Below are positions 7,931 to 16,756 of a stretch of DNA of 64,000 nt, in pieces; positions within the stretch are counted from its first letter, which is position 1; every line of letters begins with the position of its first letter. The position numbers and the translations under genes are program-made. The notes below the pieces were generated by a model. The model was not told the origin of the DNA. It did no database searches and worked only from the letters and a program-made list of their open reading frames with translations. The stretch is from Leptothrix cholodnii SP-6. Its GTDB lineage: Bacteria; Pseudomonadota; Gammaproteobacteria; Burkholderiales; Burkholderiaceae_C. The stretch covers positions 2,542,001 through 2,606,000 of the forward strand of contig NC_010524.1 of assembly GCF_000019785.1 (NCBI RefSeq). Direction: 5' to 3'.

Positions 7931-9430
7931 TTAGCGACCTGCAAAGTACGGTAGCAACCGAGGACGAATCAAGTCATTTAATTCACGAGTTCCAGTAGTA
8001 TAAATGACGACGCCGATAACAACTGGAAAACACAAAAAACATGTAAAAACCAGAGTTAGCATTTGCAATGCTGGGCTCAGTTGACTAGAAAATGCTATGT
8101 ACATAACGCCATTGACTAGCACACCAATTGCTATTGCAGCTACAACACCACCTATTAAAGACCGCGCCATTTCAGCTCTAGTTGCACCTACTGCCCTACT
8201 AATCTGCCTAACCGTCCAAATAGCTCGAATTAACACACAAGGAAGCACCGCCCATGCGATTGCAGCGGGATTCGATGCTGTTATGGAAGCGTACGCAGCT
8301 ATACCTATCATGACAGCGCCAACGAATTGAGCTTTCGCATCGCTTGACACTTTGCCGATTGACCACAAAAGCGGCGTAAGCAGTCCAGATAGCCCATAGA
8401 AAGCCATAGTTAGCGCAGCAGGACTCAATACAAGGGCAGCATCCATCCACTCAGAACCGTAAAGGGCGCTAATAATTGTGTCTGAGGACGTAGATATCAC
8501 AAACATAAGTGGCAAGAATATCAATCCACCCACTTCAAGCAAAAGGTGCAGCGCCTTTTTTATGTTCTCCCTATTCTGACTTGAGTCGCGCGATGCAGTT
8601 GCAAAAATAACTTGTTGCGCAGTAGATAAAATCTGTGATGTTGCTGTAAATATCAGATTACTGGCAACAGTGTAATTGGCAAGCTGAGACGGCAGGTAGC
8701 CATACCCAACAATTGTCTTATCAATACTTGTTCCCAGCCACGTCGATATGTTACTAACGAGTGCTGACAAGCCAAATTTCGTCAATTCCTTTTCTTCCGG
8801 ATGTCTAAATCTTATGCCTATAGGAGGCCGCGCTCGCACAAACAGAATTATTGTTGTGAGAACGACTTGCGCTACCCATGCGAACGCCAAACTCCATACG
8901 CCAGCACCAAAATGCGCCAATGGGATACCAACAAAGGCATAGCCAAAAAATATACCACTCAACTGGGATATTTGGATTCCACGATAATCCAAGTTTCTAC
9001 GCAACAAGTTCATTGAAACAGAGCCAATCGACGACAACCAACATACAATCCCCATAAGGCGAATTACACTTGGCGCACTATCTCCTGCATTAAAAAACGC
9101 AGAAAAATAAGGCGCAAAAATCCAAATGAAAAAGAAAGTTACCGCTCCAGTTATGTTTTGCCACGTCGACACAAAAATAGTTATTTCGTCATCCAGCCTA
9201 CTCTTTTGGATGAGCGACGCACCTATTCCGCCGTCCGCTATGTAATTCGCAATCCCAACAATAATTGCACCGACAGCAAATACCCCATATTCAGCCGGGC
9301 CAATAATTCTTGCCAACACTATCTGTGCAATCAATTGAATTGCAACTCTACCCAGGGTGCCAATATACCCCCAGATGGCGGCCGTCTTTGCCTTGCCCAA
9401 TAATCCATTACTCGAGACAGCTTTATTCAT
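7931..9430 (-). CDS. Polysaccharide flippase (Wzx/MVF superfamily)
   Basis: About 499 residues with 12-14 hydrophobic segments. The N-terminus carries AAIWGYIGTLGRVAIQLIAQIVLARI-like sequence followed by IGPAEYGVFAVG and IADGGIGASLIQ, the conserved opening of WzxC-type lipopolysaccharide/exopolysaccharide flippases. It would move the lipid-linked repeat unit across the inner membrane for polymerisation by the product of the next gene. The ATG at 9430 is preferred over the TTG-initiated longer frame (9451). The gene is AT-rich like the genes downstream; the next gene upstream, manC, is strongly GC-rich, so the composition border falls in the 88-bp gap between them. Confidence 0.88.
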   Translation of the reverse strand: MNKAVSSNGLLGKAKTAAIWGYIGTLGRVAIQLIAQIVLARIIGPAEYGVFAVGAIIVGIANYIADGGIGASLIQKSRLDDEITIFVSTWQNITGAVTFFFIWIFAPYFSAFFNAGDSAPSVIRLMGIVCWLSSIGSVSMNLLRRNLDYRGIQISQLSGIFFGYAFVGIPLAHFGAGVWSLAFAWVAQVVLTTIILFVRARPPIGIRFRHPEEKELTKFGLSALVSNISTWLGTSIDKTIVGYGYLPSQLANYTVASNLIFTATSQILSTAQQVIFATASRDSSQNRENIKKALHLLLEVGGLIFLPLMFVISTSSDTIISALYGSEWMDAALVLSPAALTMAFYGLSGLLTPLLWSIGKVSSDAKAQFVGAVMIGIAAYASITASNPAAIAWAVLPCVLIRAIWTVRQISRAVGATRAEMARSLIGGVVAAIAIGVLVNGVMYIAFSSQLSPALQMLTLVFTCFLCFPVVIGVVIYTTGTRELNDLIRPRLLPYFAGR

Positions 9431-9518
9431 AATCCATCTGAAAGACAACAATAAGACGAACTAATTACTCGTTCTGAACTGCAATATGGCCCGCCTATAA
9501 TTCATAGTCATCTATGAT

Positions 9519-10976
9519 TTATTGATTCCGCCCATAGACATCCTCGAACCGCACGATGTCATCCTCACCCAGATAACTGCCCGACTGCACCTCGATGATC
9601 TCGAGCGGCATCTTGCCGGGATTGGCCAGGCGATGCGTCTGGCCCAGCGGGATGTAGGTCGACTGGTTCTCGCTCAGGATCATGACGCGGTCGCCGTTGG
9701 TGATCTCGGCGGTGCCGCTGACGACGATCCAGTGTTCGGCGCGGTGGTGGTGCATCTGCAGGCTCAAGCTCGCACCGGGCTTGACCATGATGCGTTTGAC
9801 CTGGTGGCGCGGGCCGTGGTCGATGCTGTCGTACCAGCCCCAGGGGCGGTGCACCTTGCGGTGCAGGCTGTGTTCGGTGCGTTTCTGGGCGTCGAGCAGG
9901 TTGACGATCTTCTTGACGTCCTGGCTGCGGCTGCGATCGGCCACCATCACGGCGTCGGGGGTTTCGATCACGACCACATCGTCGAGGCCGACCACGCTGA
10001 CCAGGCGGCTGGTGGCGTGCACCAGGGTGTTGTGGCTGTCCTGGGCGATGACGTCACCGAAGGCGGCGTTGCCGGCGGCGTCCTTGGTGGCGGCCTGCCA
10101 GACGGCGTCCCAGGCGCCCAGGTCGTTCCAGCCGGCCGACAGCGGCACCATGCGGATGTCGAACTCGCTTTGCGGGCAGCGCTCCATCACGGCGTAGTCG
10201 ACCGATTCGCTGGGCACGGCGGCGAACAGCGCCTTGGACGGGCGCACGAACTTGGCGTCGGTGGCGCTGGCCTCGAAGGCGGCGCGGGTGGTGGTGGCGA
10301 TGTCGGGGCGGAAGCGCTCGAGCGCGGCCATCCACACCGAGGCCTTGAGCACGAACATGCCGCTGTTCCAGCTGTAGCTGCCCTCGGCGAGGTAGCGCTG
10401 CGCGGTGGCGAGGTCGGGTTTCTCGACGAACTGCATCACCCGGGCGGCGCCGGTTTCAGGGGTGCTGCGGATGTAGCCGTAGCCGGTTTCCGGGCGGTCG
10501 GGCGTGATGCCGAGGATGACGATGGCGCCATCGGCGGCCAGCCGGGCCGATTGCTGCAGCGCAGCGGTGAAGGCCGCCAGGTCGGCGACGACGTGATCGG
10601 CCGCGACGATGACGAGCACCGGGTCGGCGCCCCCGGCCTGCGCCTGCAGGGCCGCCAGGGTGATGGCCGGCGCGGTGTTGCGGCCCATCGGCTCGAGCAG
10701 CACGGCGCTGGGATCGCAGCCCACTTCGCGCAGCTGGTCGAGCACCAGGAAGCGGTGTTCTTCGTTGCCGACGATCAGCGGCGCGGCCACCGCCAGGTCA
10801 GGCGCGGCCAGATCGACCAGGCGCAACGCGGCTTGCTGGAACAGGCTGCGGTTGCTGTCGTCGAGCACCAGGAACTGCTTGGGATAGCCCGCACGCGACA
10901 GCGGCCACAGCCGCGTGCCGCTGCCGCCGGCCATGATGACGGGTTGAACTGCAGTTTTTCCTTGGGAAATTTTCAT
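9519..10976 (-). CDS. manC: Mannose-1-phosphate guanylyltransferase/mannose-6-phosphate isomerase
   Basis: Bifunctional type II enzyme, 485 residues, making mannose-6-P from fructose-6-P and GDP-mannose from mannose-1-P. The nucleotidyltransferase signature IMAGGSGTRLWPLSR is at residues 14-28 with PKQF following, and VEKP is near 160. The C-terminal cupin isomerase domain starts with VHRPWGWYDSID near 377 and contains KPGASLSLQMHHHRAEHW with the metal-binding His cluster and the Glu. Length and motif order match ManC/AlgA/XanB. The gmd gene lies 13 bp upstream and fcl just beyond it, so this cluster feeds GDP-mannose into GDP-fucose. It has typical host GC content. Confidence 0.95.
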   Translation of the reverse strand: MKISQGKTAVQPVIMAGGSGTRLWPLSRAGYPKQFLVLDDSNRSLFQQAALRLVDLAAPDLAVAAPLIVGNEEHRFLVLDQLREVGCDPSAVLLEPMGRNTAPAITLAALQAQAGGADPVLVIVAADHVVADLAAFTAALQQSARLAADGAIVILGITPDRPETGYGYIRSTPETGAARVMQFVEKPDLATAQRYLAEGSYSWNSGMFVLKASVWMAALERFRPDIATTTRAAFEASATDAKFVRPSKALFAAVPSESVDYAVMERCPQSEFDIRMVPLSAGWNDLGAWDAVWQAATKDAAGNAAFGDVIAQDSHNTLVHATSRLVSVVGLDDVVVIETPDAVMVADRSRSQDVKKIVNLLDAQKRTEHSLHRKVHRPWGWYDSIDHGPRHQVKRIMVKPGASLSLQMHHHRAEHWIVVSGTAEITNGDRVMILSENQSTYIPLGQTHRLANPGKMPLEIIEVQSGSYLGEDDIVRFEDVYGRNQ

Positions 10977-10989
10977 GACTATTCCCGAT

Positions 10990-12114
10990 TCACTCGTGGT
11001 GATCGAAGGCCTGGAAACCCGCCATCTTGACCAGGCTGTCCTTGCGCGCTGAGGTGTAGTCGGCCTCGATCATTTCCTTGACCAATTCGTCGAAGGTGGT
11101 ACGCGGCGTCCAGCCCAGCTTGACCTTGGCCTTGGTCGGGTCGCCGAGCAGGGTTTCGACTTCGGTCGGGCGGTAGTAGCGCGGGTCGACCTTGACCACC
11201 ACGTCACCCACCTTGCATGTAGCCTGTTTGCCAGTGACCGACGCCACGTAGCCGTATTCGTTTTCGCCTTTACCCTCAAACGCAATCGTGATGCCCAACT
11301 CGGCAGCCGCCTTCTCGACGAACTGGCGCACGCTGTACTGCACGCCGGTGGCGATGACGAAGTCTTCGGCCTGGCTCTGCTGCAGCATCAGCCACTGCAT
11401 CTCGACGTAATCGCGCGCGTGGCCCCAGTCGCGCAGCGCGCTCATGTTGCCCAGGTACAGGCAGTCCTGCAGGCCCAGCGCGATGCGGGCGACGGCACGC
11501 GTGATCTTGCGAGTGACGAAGGTCTCGCCGCGGATCGGGCTCTCGTGGTTGAACAGCACGCCGTTGCAGGCGTAGATGCCGTAGGCCTCGCGGTAGTTGA
11601 CCGTGATCCAGTAGGCGTACATCTTGGCCACCGCGTAGGGGCTGCGCGGGTAGAAGGGCGTGGTTTCCTTCTGCGGGGTTTCCTGCACCAGACCGTAGAG
11701 CTCGCTGGTGGACGCCTGGTAGAAACGGGTCTTCTTTTCCAGGCCGCAGATGCGGATGGCTTCGAGCAGCCGCAGCGCGCCGATGCCGTCGGCGTTGGCG
11801 GTGTATTCGGGCTCCTCGAACGAGACGGCGACGTGGCTCTGTGCGGCCAGGTTGTAGATCTCGTCGGGCTGCACCAGCTGGACGATGCGCACCAGGCTGG
11901 TCGAGTCGGTCAGGTCACCGTAGTGCAGGGTGAAGTTGCGCTGCTCGACGTGCGGATCCTGGTACAGGTGGTCGATGCGGTCGGTGTTGAACAGGCTGCT
12001 GCGGCGCTTGATGCCGTGGACTTTGTAGCCCTTCTTGAGCAGGAACTCGGCGAGGTAGGCGCCGTCTTGGCCCGTAACGCCGGTGATGAGGGCGACTTTT
12101 TGTTTTTCGGTCAT
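10990..12114 (-). CDS. gmd: GDP-mannose 4,6-dehydratase
   Basis: 374 residues, a short-chain dehydrogenase-type nucleotide-sugar enzyme converting GDP-mannose to GDP-4-keto-6-deoxymannose. The NAD(P)-binding loop [11 protein letters not shown] is at residues 11-21, the family fingerprint [17 protein letters not shown] at 35-51, and the catalytic [10 protein letters not shown] (Tyr-x3-Lys) near 160. [17 protein letters not shown] near 190-206 is diagnostic for Gmd rather than dTDP-glucose dehydratases. It is followed 13 bp later by manC and preceded by fcl, giving the complete GDP-L-fucose branch. Confidence 0.96.
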   Translation of the reverse strand: MTEKQKVALITGVTGQDGAYLAEFLLKKGYKVHGIKRRSSLFNTDRIDHLYQDPHVEQRNFTLHYGDLTDSTSLVRIVQLVQPDEIYNLAAQSHVAVSFEEPEYTANADGIGALRLLEAIRICGLEKKTRFYQASTSELYGLVQETPQKETTPFYPRSPYAVAKMYAYWITVNYREAYGIYACNGVLFNHESPIRGETFVTRKITRAVARIALGLQDCLYLGNMSALRDWGHARDYVEMQWLMLQQSQAEDFVIATGVQYSVRQFVEKAAAELGITIAFEGKGENEYGYVASVTGKQATCKVGDVVVKVDPRYYRPTEVETLLGDPTKAKVKLGWTPRTTFDELVKEMIEADYTSARKDSLVKMAGFQAFDHHE

Positions 12115-12146
12115 GGATATTCTTCCTGAATGATTTTTATCGAAGA

Positions 12147-13085
12147 TTAAACAGAGATCGGGGTATGAAACGGCGCAGCCTCATAAGCCAGCCGGATGCC
12201 GTTGCGCAGCGAGGTGCTCGCGCTCCAGCCCAGGCTCTTGAGCCGGCTCACATCCAGCAGCTTGCGCGGCGTGCCGTCGGGCTTGCTGGCGTCAAAGACG
12301 ATGCGGCCCTCGAAACCGACGATCTGCATCACGGTTTCGGCCAGTTCACGGATGGTCACGTCCTCGCCGGTGCCGATGTTGACGAGCGGGCCGTCGTAGC
12401 CGGTTTCCATCAGGTGCACGCAGGCGTCGGCCAGGTCGTCGACGTACAGGAACTCGCGCTTGGGTGTGCCGCTGCCCCAGACCACGTATTCGGCGTCGCC
12501 GCGTTGTTTGGCCTCGTGCGCCTTGCGCAGCAGCGCCGGCAGCACGTGGCTGTTGGCGAGGTCGTAGTTGTCGTTGGGGCCGTAGAGGTTGGTCGGCATC
12601 GCGCTGATGTACTGCCGGCCGTACTGGCGGTTGTAGCTTTCGGCCAGCTTGATGCCGGCGATCTTGGCGATGGCGTAGGGCTCGTTGGTCTGTTCGAGCG
12701 GGCCGGTCAGCAGATAGTCCTCCTTGATCGGCTGCGGGCAGTCGCGCGGGTAGATGCAGCTGCTGCCCAGGAACATCAGGCGCTGCACGCCGGCTAGGTG
12801 GGCGCCGTGGATCAGGTTGGCCTCGATCAGCAGGTTCTGGTACAGGAAGTCGGCACGGTACAGGTTGTTGGCCTGGATTCCGCCGACCTTGGCTGCGGCG
12901 ATGAAGATGTAGTCGGGCTTCTGTTCGGCCAGGAAGGCGTGCACCGCGCGCTGGTCGAGCAGGTCGAGTTCGGCGTGGGTGCGGGTGAGGATGTTGCTGT
13001 AACCCAGCGACTGGAGCCGGCGCACGATGGCCGAGCCGACCATGCCGCGGTGGCCGGTGACGTAGATTTTGCTGTTGTGGTTCAT
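12147..13085 (-). CDS. fcl: GDP-L-fucose synthase
   Basis: About 312 residues, the epimerase/reductase that turns GDP-4-keto-6-deoxymannose into GDP-L-fucose. It shows [17 protein letters not shown] at the N-terminus (NADP-binding GxxGxxG), FLGSSCIYP with the catalytic Ser/Cys region near 105-113, [10 protein letters not shown] with Tyr-x3-Lys near 136-145, and [11 protein letters not shown] near 207. The ATG at 13085 is preferred to the TTG two codons earlier. The gene sits between epsI and gmd in one transcription direction, so fucose or a fucose derivative is probably part of the exopolysaccharide. Confidence 0.95.
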   Translation of the reverse strand: MNHNSKIYVTGHRGMVGSAIVRRLQSLGYSNILTRTHAELDLLDQRAVHAFLAEQKPDYIFIAAAKVGGIQANNLYRADFLYQNLLIEANLIHGAHLAGVQRLMFLGSSCIYPRDCPQPIKEDYLLTGPLEQTNEPYAIAKIAGIKLAESYNRQYGRQYISAMPTNLYGPNDNYDLANSHVLPALLRKAHEAKQRGDAEYVVWGSGTPKREFLYVDDLADACVHLMETGYDGPLVNIGTGEDVTIRELAETVMQIVGFEGRIVFDASKPDGTPRKLLDVSRLKSLGWSASTSLRNGIRLAYEAAPFHTPISV

Positions 13086-13121
13086 GTTCAAGGGGCGGCA
13101 GAGCGCCCACGGTGATTCAAT

Positions 13122-13838
13122 TCAGCGCAGACCGGAGAGCCGAAACCGGTCGTCAGCGGGGATGCTGGCCAGCAGGTCACTGGCAAACTGCTGTTGCAGT
13201 TCAAATGCCCGGGCGGTGTTGTCGTCGATGCTGGAGACTCGGAATAGCAATCCGTCAGCGATGTATCCCTTCATCGCGTATTCAATTTCCTTGATCTTCT
13301 TGTCCACGCCACTGCGTACCGCGTGATCGCCGATCGTCGTCCAGTACGTCACGGGCTCTTGGCGCTGGCCGCCAAGGCTGGTCTCGATGCGGCGCACCGG
13401 GATCTGCCCCTGCGTCGTTTCAAGGGTGCCGGCCACGTTGCTCTTGAGCTGAAACCCTTGCGCCGGATAGCAGATTTCAGGCTTGTGGACCTGGAACGAG
13501 TCGCTTTGGTTTTTACCGTACGCGATCGACAGCATCACCCGCTGACCCTTTTCATTGACGTAGGTACGGGTGACGATTTCCGAGTAGAGGCTGTTGAGCA
13601 GTTCTTCTTGCTGCGGATTGACGACGCCACCGCTCACTTCAGCAAGTCGCCAGCCGGAAAACGCGGTGGGGATGGAAGGCTCGATCTTCAGAACCGGGCG
13701 GGTGTCTGCGAGTTGCAGGGTGGGCTTGAGATGGTTGGCAAAGGCCGCAGTGACGGCCATTGCTGCGGCCAGTATCAAAGCGGACGTGAGGTTCTTGGTC
13801 GGCATGGCGTTCACGTGGATGAGGTTGACCCGGCTCAT
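13122..13838 (-). CDS. epsI: Exosortase-associated protein EpsI (DUF3485)
   Basis: About 238 residues from the ATG at 13838, which overlaps the xrtB stop codon (ATGA), a typical translational coupling. A hydrophobic N-terminal segment (SALILAAAMAVTAAFA) anchors or exports it. The core carries the EpsI/DUF3485 features: IPTAFSGWRL, the PEICYPAQGF block with its Cys near residue 125, and RRIETSLGG. EpsI proteins accompany exosortases in exopolysaccharide loci, sometimes fused to them; their biochemical function is not established. A longer reading frame to 13883 would run deep into xrtB and is not preferred. A second ATG at 13805 is possible. Confidence 0.9.
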   Translation of the reverse strand: MSRVNLIHVNAMPTKNLTSALILAAAMAVTAAFANHLKPTLQLADTRPVLKIEPSIPTAFSGWRLAEVSGGVVNPQQEELLNSLYSEIVTRTYVNEKGQRVMLSIAYGKNQSDSFQVHKPEICYPAQGFQLKSNVAGTLETTQGQIPVRRIETSLGGQRQEPVTYWTTIGDHAVRSGVDKKIKEIEYAMKGYIADGLLFRVSSIDDNTARAFELQQQFASDLLASIPADDRFRLSGLR

Positions 13839-14767
13839 GCCGCTTGGCTTGGCGCGGCATTCGTGCGGCTCGCAAGTAGCCACCGAAGCACGGAGTCGGT
13901 GCCGATGATCAGGAGCAACGCCGCCATGAACAGCACCATGCCGGCAAAGCCGTGCAGAAACCCCTGCCCGGCTTCGTCACCAAAGTGATAGGTGATGAGG
14001 GTGAGCACCATCACGCGGATCACGTTGGCCGTGAAGCTGATCGGCACGATCAGCGTGGCCAGCGCCACGTTGCGCGCCACGCTTTCGTGGCGGACGAGAT
14101 TGAGATACAGCAGGCCCAGGGCCTCCAGCGTGAACAGGGTGTGCAGGCCGGCGCAAGCATCCGCCACCAGCAGTTGGTACTGTCCTACCTGCAGCACGAC
14201 ACCCGTGCGGCTGATGGGGTAGCCCACCCCGTGCAACACGAACTCGGCCACGTAGGACACCGCCAGCTTCATGGGCTGCGTCAGGGCATCGACCACGACG
14301 CCAGGCAACGGGATCATGAACAGCAGGAAGAACAGCCCGAACCACAGGTGCTTCATCGCGCGCGCGCCGCTCAGCAGCAGCGTGACAGCCGCAATCAGCC
14401 AGATGAGCGCGCCCACCTCGAACAGCAGGATGTCTTGCGAACGGCCCACCAGATAGAGAAGCAGTCCGATCACGAACACCGGCCAACCGACGCCACGTGC
14501 CGGCTGACTGGGCAGCGCACGCACGTCGGGCCATTTGCGCCACAGCAGCCACAGGCCGATGCCCAGCACGATGGGGCCGTGGCCCTGCTGGTCGGTCGAC
14601 CAGATGCCGTGCATGAGATCCCAGAAGGTGGGCACATACATGGCCAGCAGGCCGGCGCCGGCGATCAACCAGGGCGTCAAGGGCACAGCTGCGGCCTGGG
14701 GCTGCAGCGCCGCTTCAGGCTCGGGTGTCGTGCTGTCTTGAATGGGCTGTGACACGGCGTGGCTCAT
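13835..14767 (-). CDS. xrtB: Exosortase B
   Basis: 310 residues, multi-spanning inner-membrane cysteine protease/transpeptidase-like enzyme that processes PEP-CTERM proteins during sorting to the envelope. The three catalytic residues are visible: Cys205 in VADACAGLHTL, Arg251 in TANVIRVM and His272 in GFLHGFAGM. About eight hydrophobic segments are present, and the N-terminus is a polar 30-residue tail. The linkage to epsI and the Eps genes is the pattern that defines the XrtB subgroup in betaproteobacteria. No PEP-CTERM substrate was seen in this window, so its targets are elsewhere. It appears to be the first gene of the block read down to about 9,519 or further. Confidence 0.93.
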   Translation of the reverse strand: MSHAVSQPIQDSTTPEPEAALQPQAAAVPLTPWLIAGAGLLAMYVPTFWDLMHGIWSTDQQGHGPIVLGIGLWLLWRKWPDVRALPSQPARGVGWPVFVIGLLLYLVGRSQDILLFEVGALIWLIAAVTLLLSGARAMKHLWFGLFFLLFMIPLPGVVVDALTQPMKLAVSYVAEFVLHGVGYPISRTGVVLQVGQYQLLVADACAGLHTLFTLEALGLLYLNLVRHESVARNVALATLIVPISFTANVIRVMVLTLITYHFGDEAGQGFLHGFAGMVLFMAALLLIIGTDSVLRWLLASRTNAAPSQAA

Positions 14768-14963
14768 TGATTAAGCAGGGTTTTCGCGAATCACCTGAGC
14801 CTAACAACCTTGAATGCGCCCCCCTCCCCCCGTTTGCCGGGGTTGCGCACCTGTGCCGCGCAGGAATTGGCGCTGTACAGGGCTGCGTGTGCGGCGTGCC
14901 TGCGACAGGGGGCGCGTTTTTTCTGCACCGGGGGCGCCGCATGCCGGGCGCTCCCTGGGTCGA

Positions 14964-15611
14964 TCAGGCCACCATCACCTTGATCGGGTCGGTCCACAGC
15001 CCCGGGCCCTTGTTGGCAATGCCGCGCGCGCGCACCCAGAAGCTCTCGCCGGGCGGCAGGCCCTGCAGCAGGATGCGCAGGCCGGACACGGAGGTGATGA
15101 CGTGTTTCCACTCGCCCGAGGGGCTGCCGTCGCCCTGGGAGATGCTGACCTCGTAGGACACGGCGCCGTTCAGGCGGGCCATGTGCACTTCGAGCGTGCC
15201 GCTGACGCGACCGCGGGTGACCCGGAACTCGGTCGGCGCCGACAGCGGCTCGTTGCTGGCAGGGCTGCGGATCGTGGGGCGGCGCAGGTCGTAGCCCGTG
15301 CTCTCCAGCATGATGGGGTCGCCCTGGGCCATCAGTTCGAGGTAGGGCGCCAGCTGGTGCAGCAGGCCTTCGAGCGTTACGCGGGCGGCGTTGCGGGCGC
15401 GGGTCTTGGCGGTATCGCGCACGTTGCCGTCGGTGTAGTTGCGGCGGTATTCGGCGAGCACGTCATTGAGCTGCGCCAGCGTGCTGACCTGCGGCGCCCA
15501 GGGCTCGGGATAGTGGATGTTGCCGGTCAACTGGCTGATGATGTAGCCGGCCTTGGCCTGGAACTCGGGTTCGCTGTGGTGGTGAAATGAAACGATCAAT
15601 CTCGGCTTCAT
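14964..15611 (-). CDS. Fibronectin type III domain protein of unknown function
   Basis: 215 residues from the ATG at 15611, with GGGAG upstream; a longer frame to 15659 has no better support. No signal peptide is evident. Residues 1-120 are mainly helical with an Asn/Arg-rich stretch and resemble no domain I can name. Residues about 125-213 form a fibronectin type III module: SAPTEFRVTRG, SYEVSISQGDG, and the closing GESFWVRARGIANKGPGLWTDP block. Proteins of this kind are often conserved hypotheticals in Burkholderiales. It is on the same strand as xrtB but separated by 196 bp, so it may be its own unit. Confidence 0.75.
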   Translation of the reverse strand: MKPRLIVSFHHHSEPEFQAKAGYIISQLTGNIHYPEPWAPQVSTLAQLNDVLAEYRRNYTDGNVRDTAKTRARNAARVTLEGLLHQLAPYLELMAQGDPIMLESTGYDLRRPTIRSPASNEPLSAPTEFRVTRGRVSGTLEVHMARLNGAVSYEVSISQGDGSPSGEWKHVITSVSGLRILLQGLPPGESFWVRARGIANKGPGLWTDPIKVMVA

Positions 15612-15716
15612 GGAGCTGCTCCCTGGTTGTTGGAGCCTTGATTCTTCAACACGATGCACCGGTCTGCAACGTTGACAAACCGGTCAGGGACGTTGCAGAG
15701 GCGGTCATGAAAGTTC

Positions 15717-15734
15717 TTTCCACAGTTGTGGAAA
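15717..15734. repeat. Palindrome resembling two facing DnaA boxes
   Basis: TTTCCACA-GT-TGTGGAAA is an 8-bp perfect inverted repeat around a 2-bp centre. Extended by one base, each arm matches 8 of 9 positions of the DnaA box TTWTNCACA. Further TGTGGAW words follow in the same gap (15961, 16024, 16045). Whether DnaA binds is unknown. Confidence 0.45.
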
Positions 15735-15825
15735 CCGCTTGACCGATTGTCGGCGTTGCTTGGCAATCCCTCTGAAGGATGAAGACCGGTTCATAAATCA
15801 CGTTCCACGACTCGAAAATGGGGGA

Positions 15826-16058
15826 TACCGGTCGTGGAAGTGGACGGAACCGATCGGTTCTGCGGCTTTGTCGATCGGTGGCAACAAGTATTTCAATCGG
15901 TAAAGCGGCTTCATCAACAAGAAAACCGGCGGAACCGATCGTGGATGGGACGGAACCGATTGTGGAAAGAACAAAACCGATCGGGTTTGTGGCAGAAACG
16001 GTTGGGGGAGGAATGGGAAGGGTTGTGGATACTGGGGGATCGGTTGTGGAAGGAACAG
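15826..16058. repeat. Imperfect 21-bp tandem repeat (minisatellite)
   Basis: Units resembling AACCGATCGTGGAWGGRACGG begin at 15933, 15954, 15975 and 15996 with exact 21-bp spacing, then at 16018 and 16038; weaker copies of the ATCGG core occur at 15853, 15874 and 15896. The period is a multiple of three, so an open frame through it (15818-16096) shows heptapeptide copies such as EPIVDGT and EPIVERT. That frame lacks a ribosome-binding site, so I regard the array as non-coding. Confidence 0.75.
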
Positions 16059-16224
16059 AACTGACAGGGGGTTCGGCGGGAAGGGTTGGTAATTAATGCA
16101 AGTTGGGGAGCTTCCGCCTCTGAAATTCAGTCAGCGTGGGCGACAGAAGGCGGTGAGGGACTTGCAATCAGCGGGTGGATGTGATGACAATTGATAGCAA
16201 TATTTAGTTGATGGAGGTTCGCCC

Positions 16225-16497
16225 ATGCCCACCAGTGTTGCCCTTGGTTCGCATTTCGAGGAATTCGTGAAGTCGCAGGTCATGTCTGGCCGCTACAACA
16301 ACGCCAGCGAAGTGGTACGCGAAGGCCTGCGCCTGCTCGAAGATCATCTGGAACTGCGCCGGGTGAAGTTGGACAAGCTCCGCGCGGGTCTGAAGGAAGG
16401 CCTTGACAGTGGCGCCGGCGCGCTGGCCGACGACGTTTTTGCCAGCCTCGAAGCCAAGTACCTCAAGATGGCGCAAGAGCGCGGTGAAACGCGGTGA
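16225..16497 (+). CDS. parD: ParD-family antitoxin
   Basis: 90 residues, normal for ParD antitoxins of type II toxin-antitoxin modules. The N-terminal ribbon-helix-helix is clear: TSVALGSHFEEFVKSQV, then SGRYNNASEVVREGLRLLED, followed by the acidic helix that wraps the toxin and a C-terminal LEAKYLKMAQERG. A good GGAGG precedes the ATG at 16225. The toxin gene should overlap the stop codon, and a GTG does start at 16494, but it is broken after 16 residues. The antitoxin is therefore an orphan and would be expected to autorepress its own promoter in the AT-rich patch just upstream. Confidence 0.88.
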   Translation: MPTSVALGSHFEEFVKSQVMSGRYNNASEVVREGLRLLEDHLELRRVKLDKLRAGLKEGLDSGAGALADDVFASLEAKYLKMAQERGETR

Positions 16498-16544
16498 GGG
16501 TCCGACTCTCCAAACGCAGCGAACTCGACCTCTCGGAGCGATGA
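16494..16544 (+). pseudogene. parE: Truncated ParE-type toxin start
   Basis: GTG at 16494 overlaps the parD stop and encodes VRVRLSKRSELDL, the characteristic first strand and helix start of RelE/ParE toxins, then SER and a stop at 16542-16544. Only about 13 residues match; the toxin core is missing. The sequence then passes directly into an antitoxin fragment on the opposite strand, so a deletion or recombination joined two modules near 16537-16545. Confidence 0.7.
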
Positions 16545-16665
16545 GTTCGATGTCTTTCTTGAGCAACTCGTTGACGAGTTGGGCCACTTCGATGCCCTTG
16601 GCCTTGGCGCGGGCAGACAGATAAGCAAGCGCCGGTGGTGCACATGGACGAGACAAGCTCGACAT
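16538..16665 (-). pseudogene. Fragment of a small CopG-like antitoxin
   Basis: On the minus strand the frame reads ALAYLSARAKAKG, IEVAQLVNELLKKDIELI, then departs into sequence antisense to the parE relic. The helix-turn-helix-like spacing and the LVNELLKKDIELI end resemble small CopG/ribbon-helix-helix antitoxins, but I cannot name the family. The end is cut at the same junction that truncates parE, and the region up to 16750 looks degenerate, so the piece is probably dead. Confidence 0.5.
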
Positions 16666-16756
16666 CGAGCGCCACCAAGTGTGCGGGGCTCAAGAGCACA
16701 AGTTGTTGATTTATAGTGATTCACCGCAATGGATTGCTTTTGGCTGATTCACGGTG

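Larger units (their letters stand above)
15612..16224. other. 613-bp gap with repeats and DnaA-box-like palindrome
   Basis: No convincing gene lies here. The gap holds a near-perfect palindrome at 15717-15734, a 21-bp-period tandem repeat at about 15826-16058, and the upstream region of the ParD-like gene, with an AT-rich patch (ATTGATAGCAATATTTAGTTG) at about 16190-16211 and GGAGG just before the ATG at 16225. Confidence 0.6.

Noticed and set aside
9522..11030. A 502-codon plus-strand open frame
   Set aside because: Antisense to manC, Ala/Gly/His-rich low-complexity protein with no domains.
14768..14963. Possible sigma-54 promoter words (GGCAC...GTGCGC) upstream of xrtB
   Set aside because: Spacing between GG and GC elements is wrong by about three bases, so it is not called.
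15818..16096. Open frame with heptapeptide repeats (EPIVDGT type)
   Set aside because: No ribosome-binding site, and the 21-bp period by itself explains the open frame; kept as a repeat.
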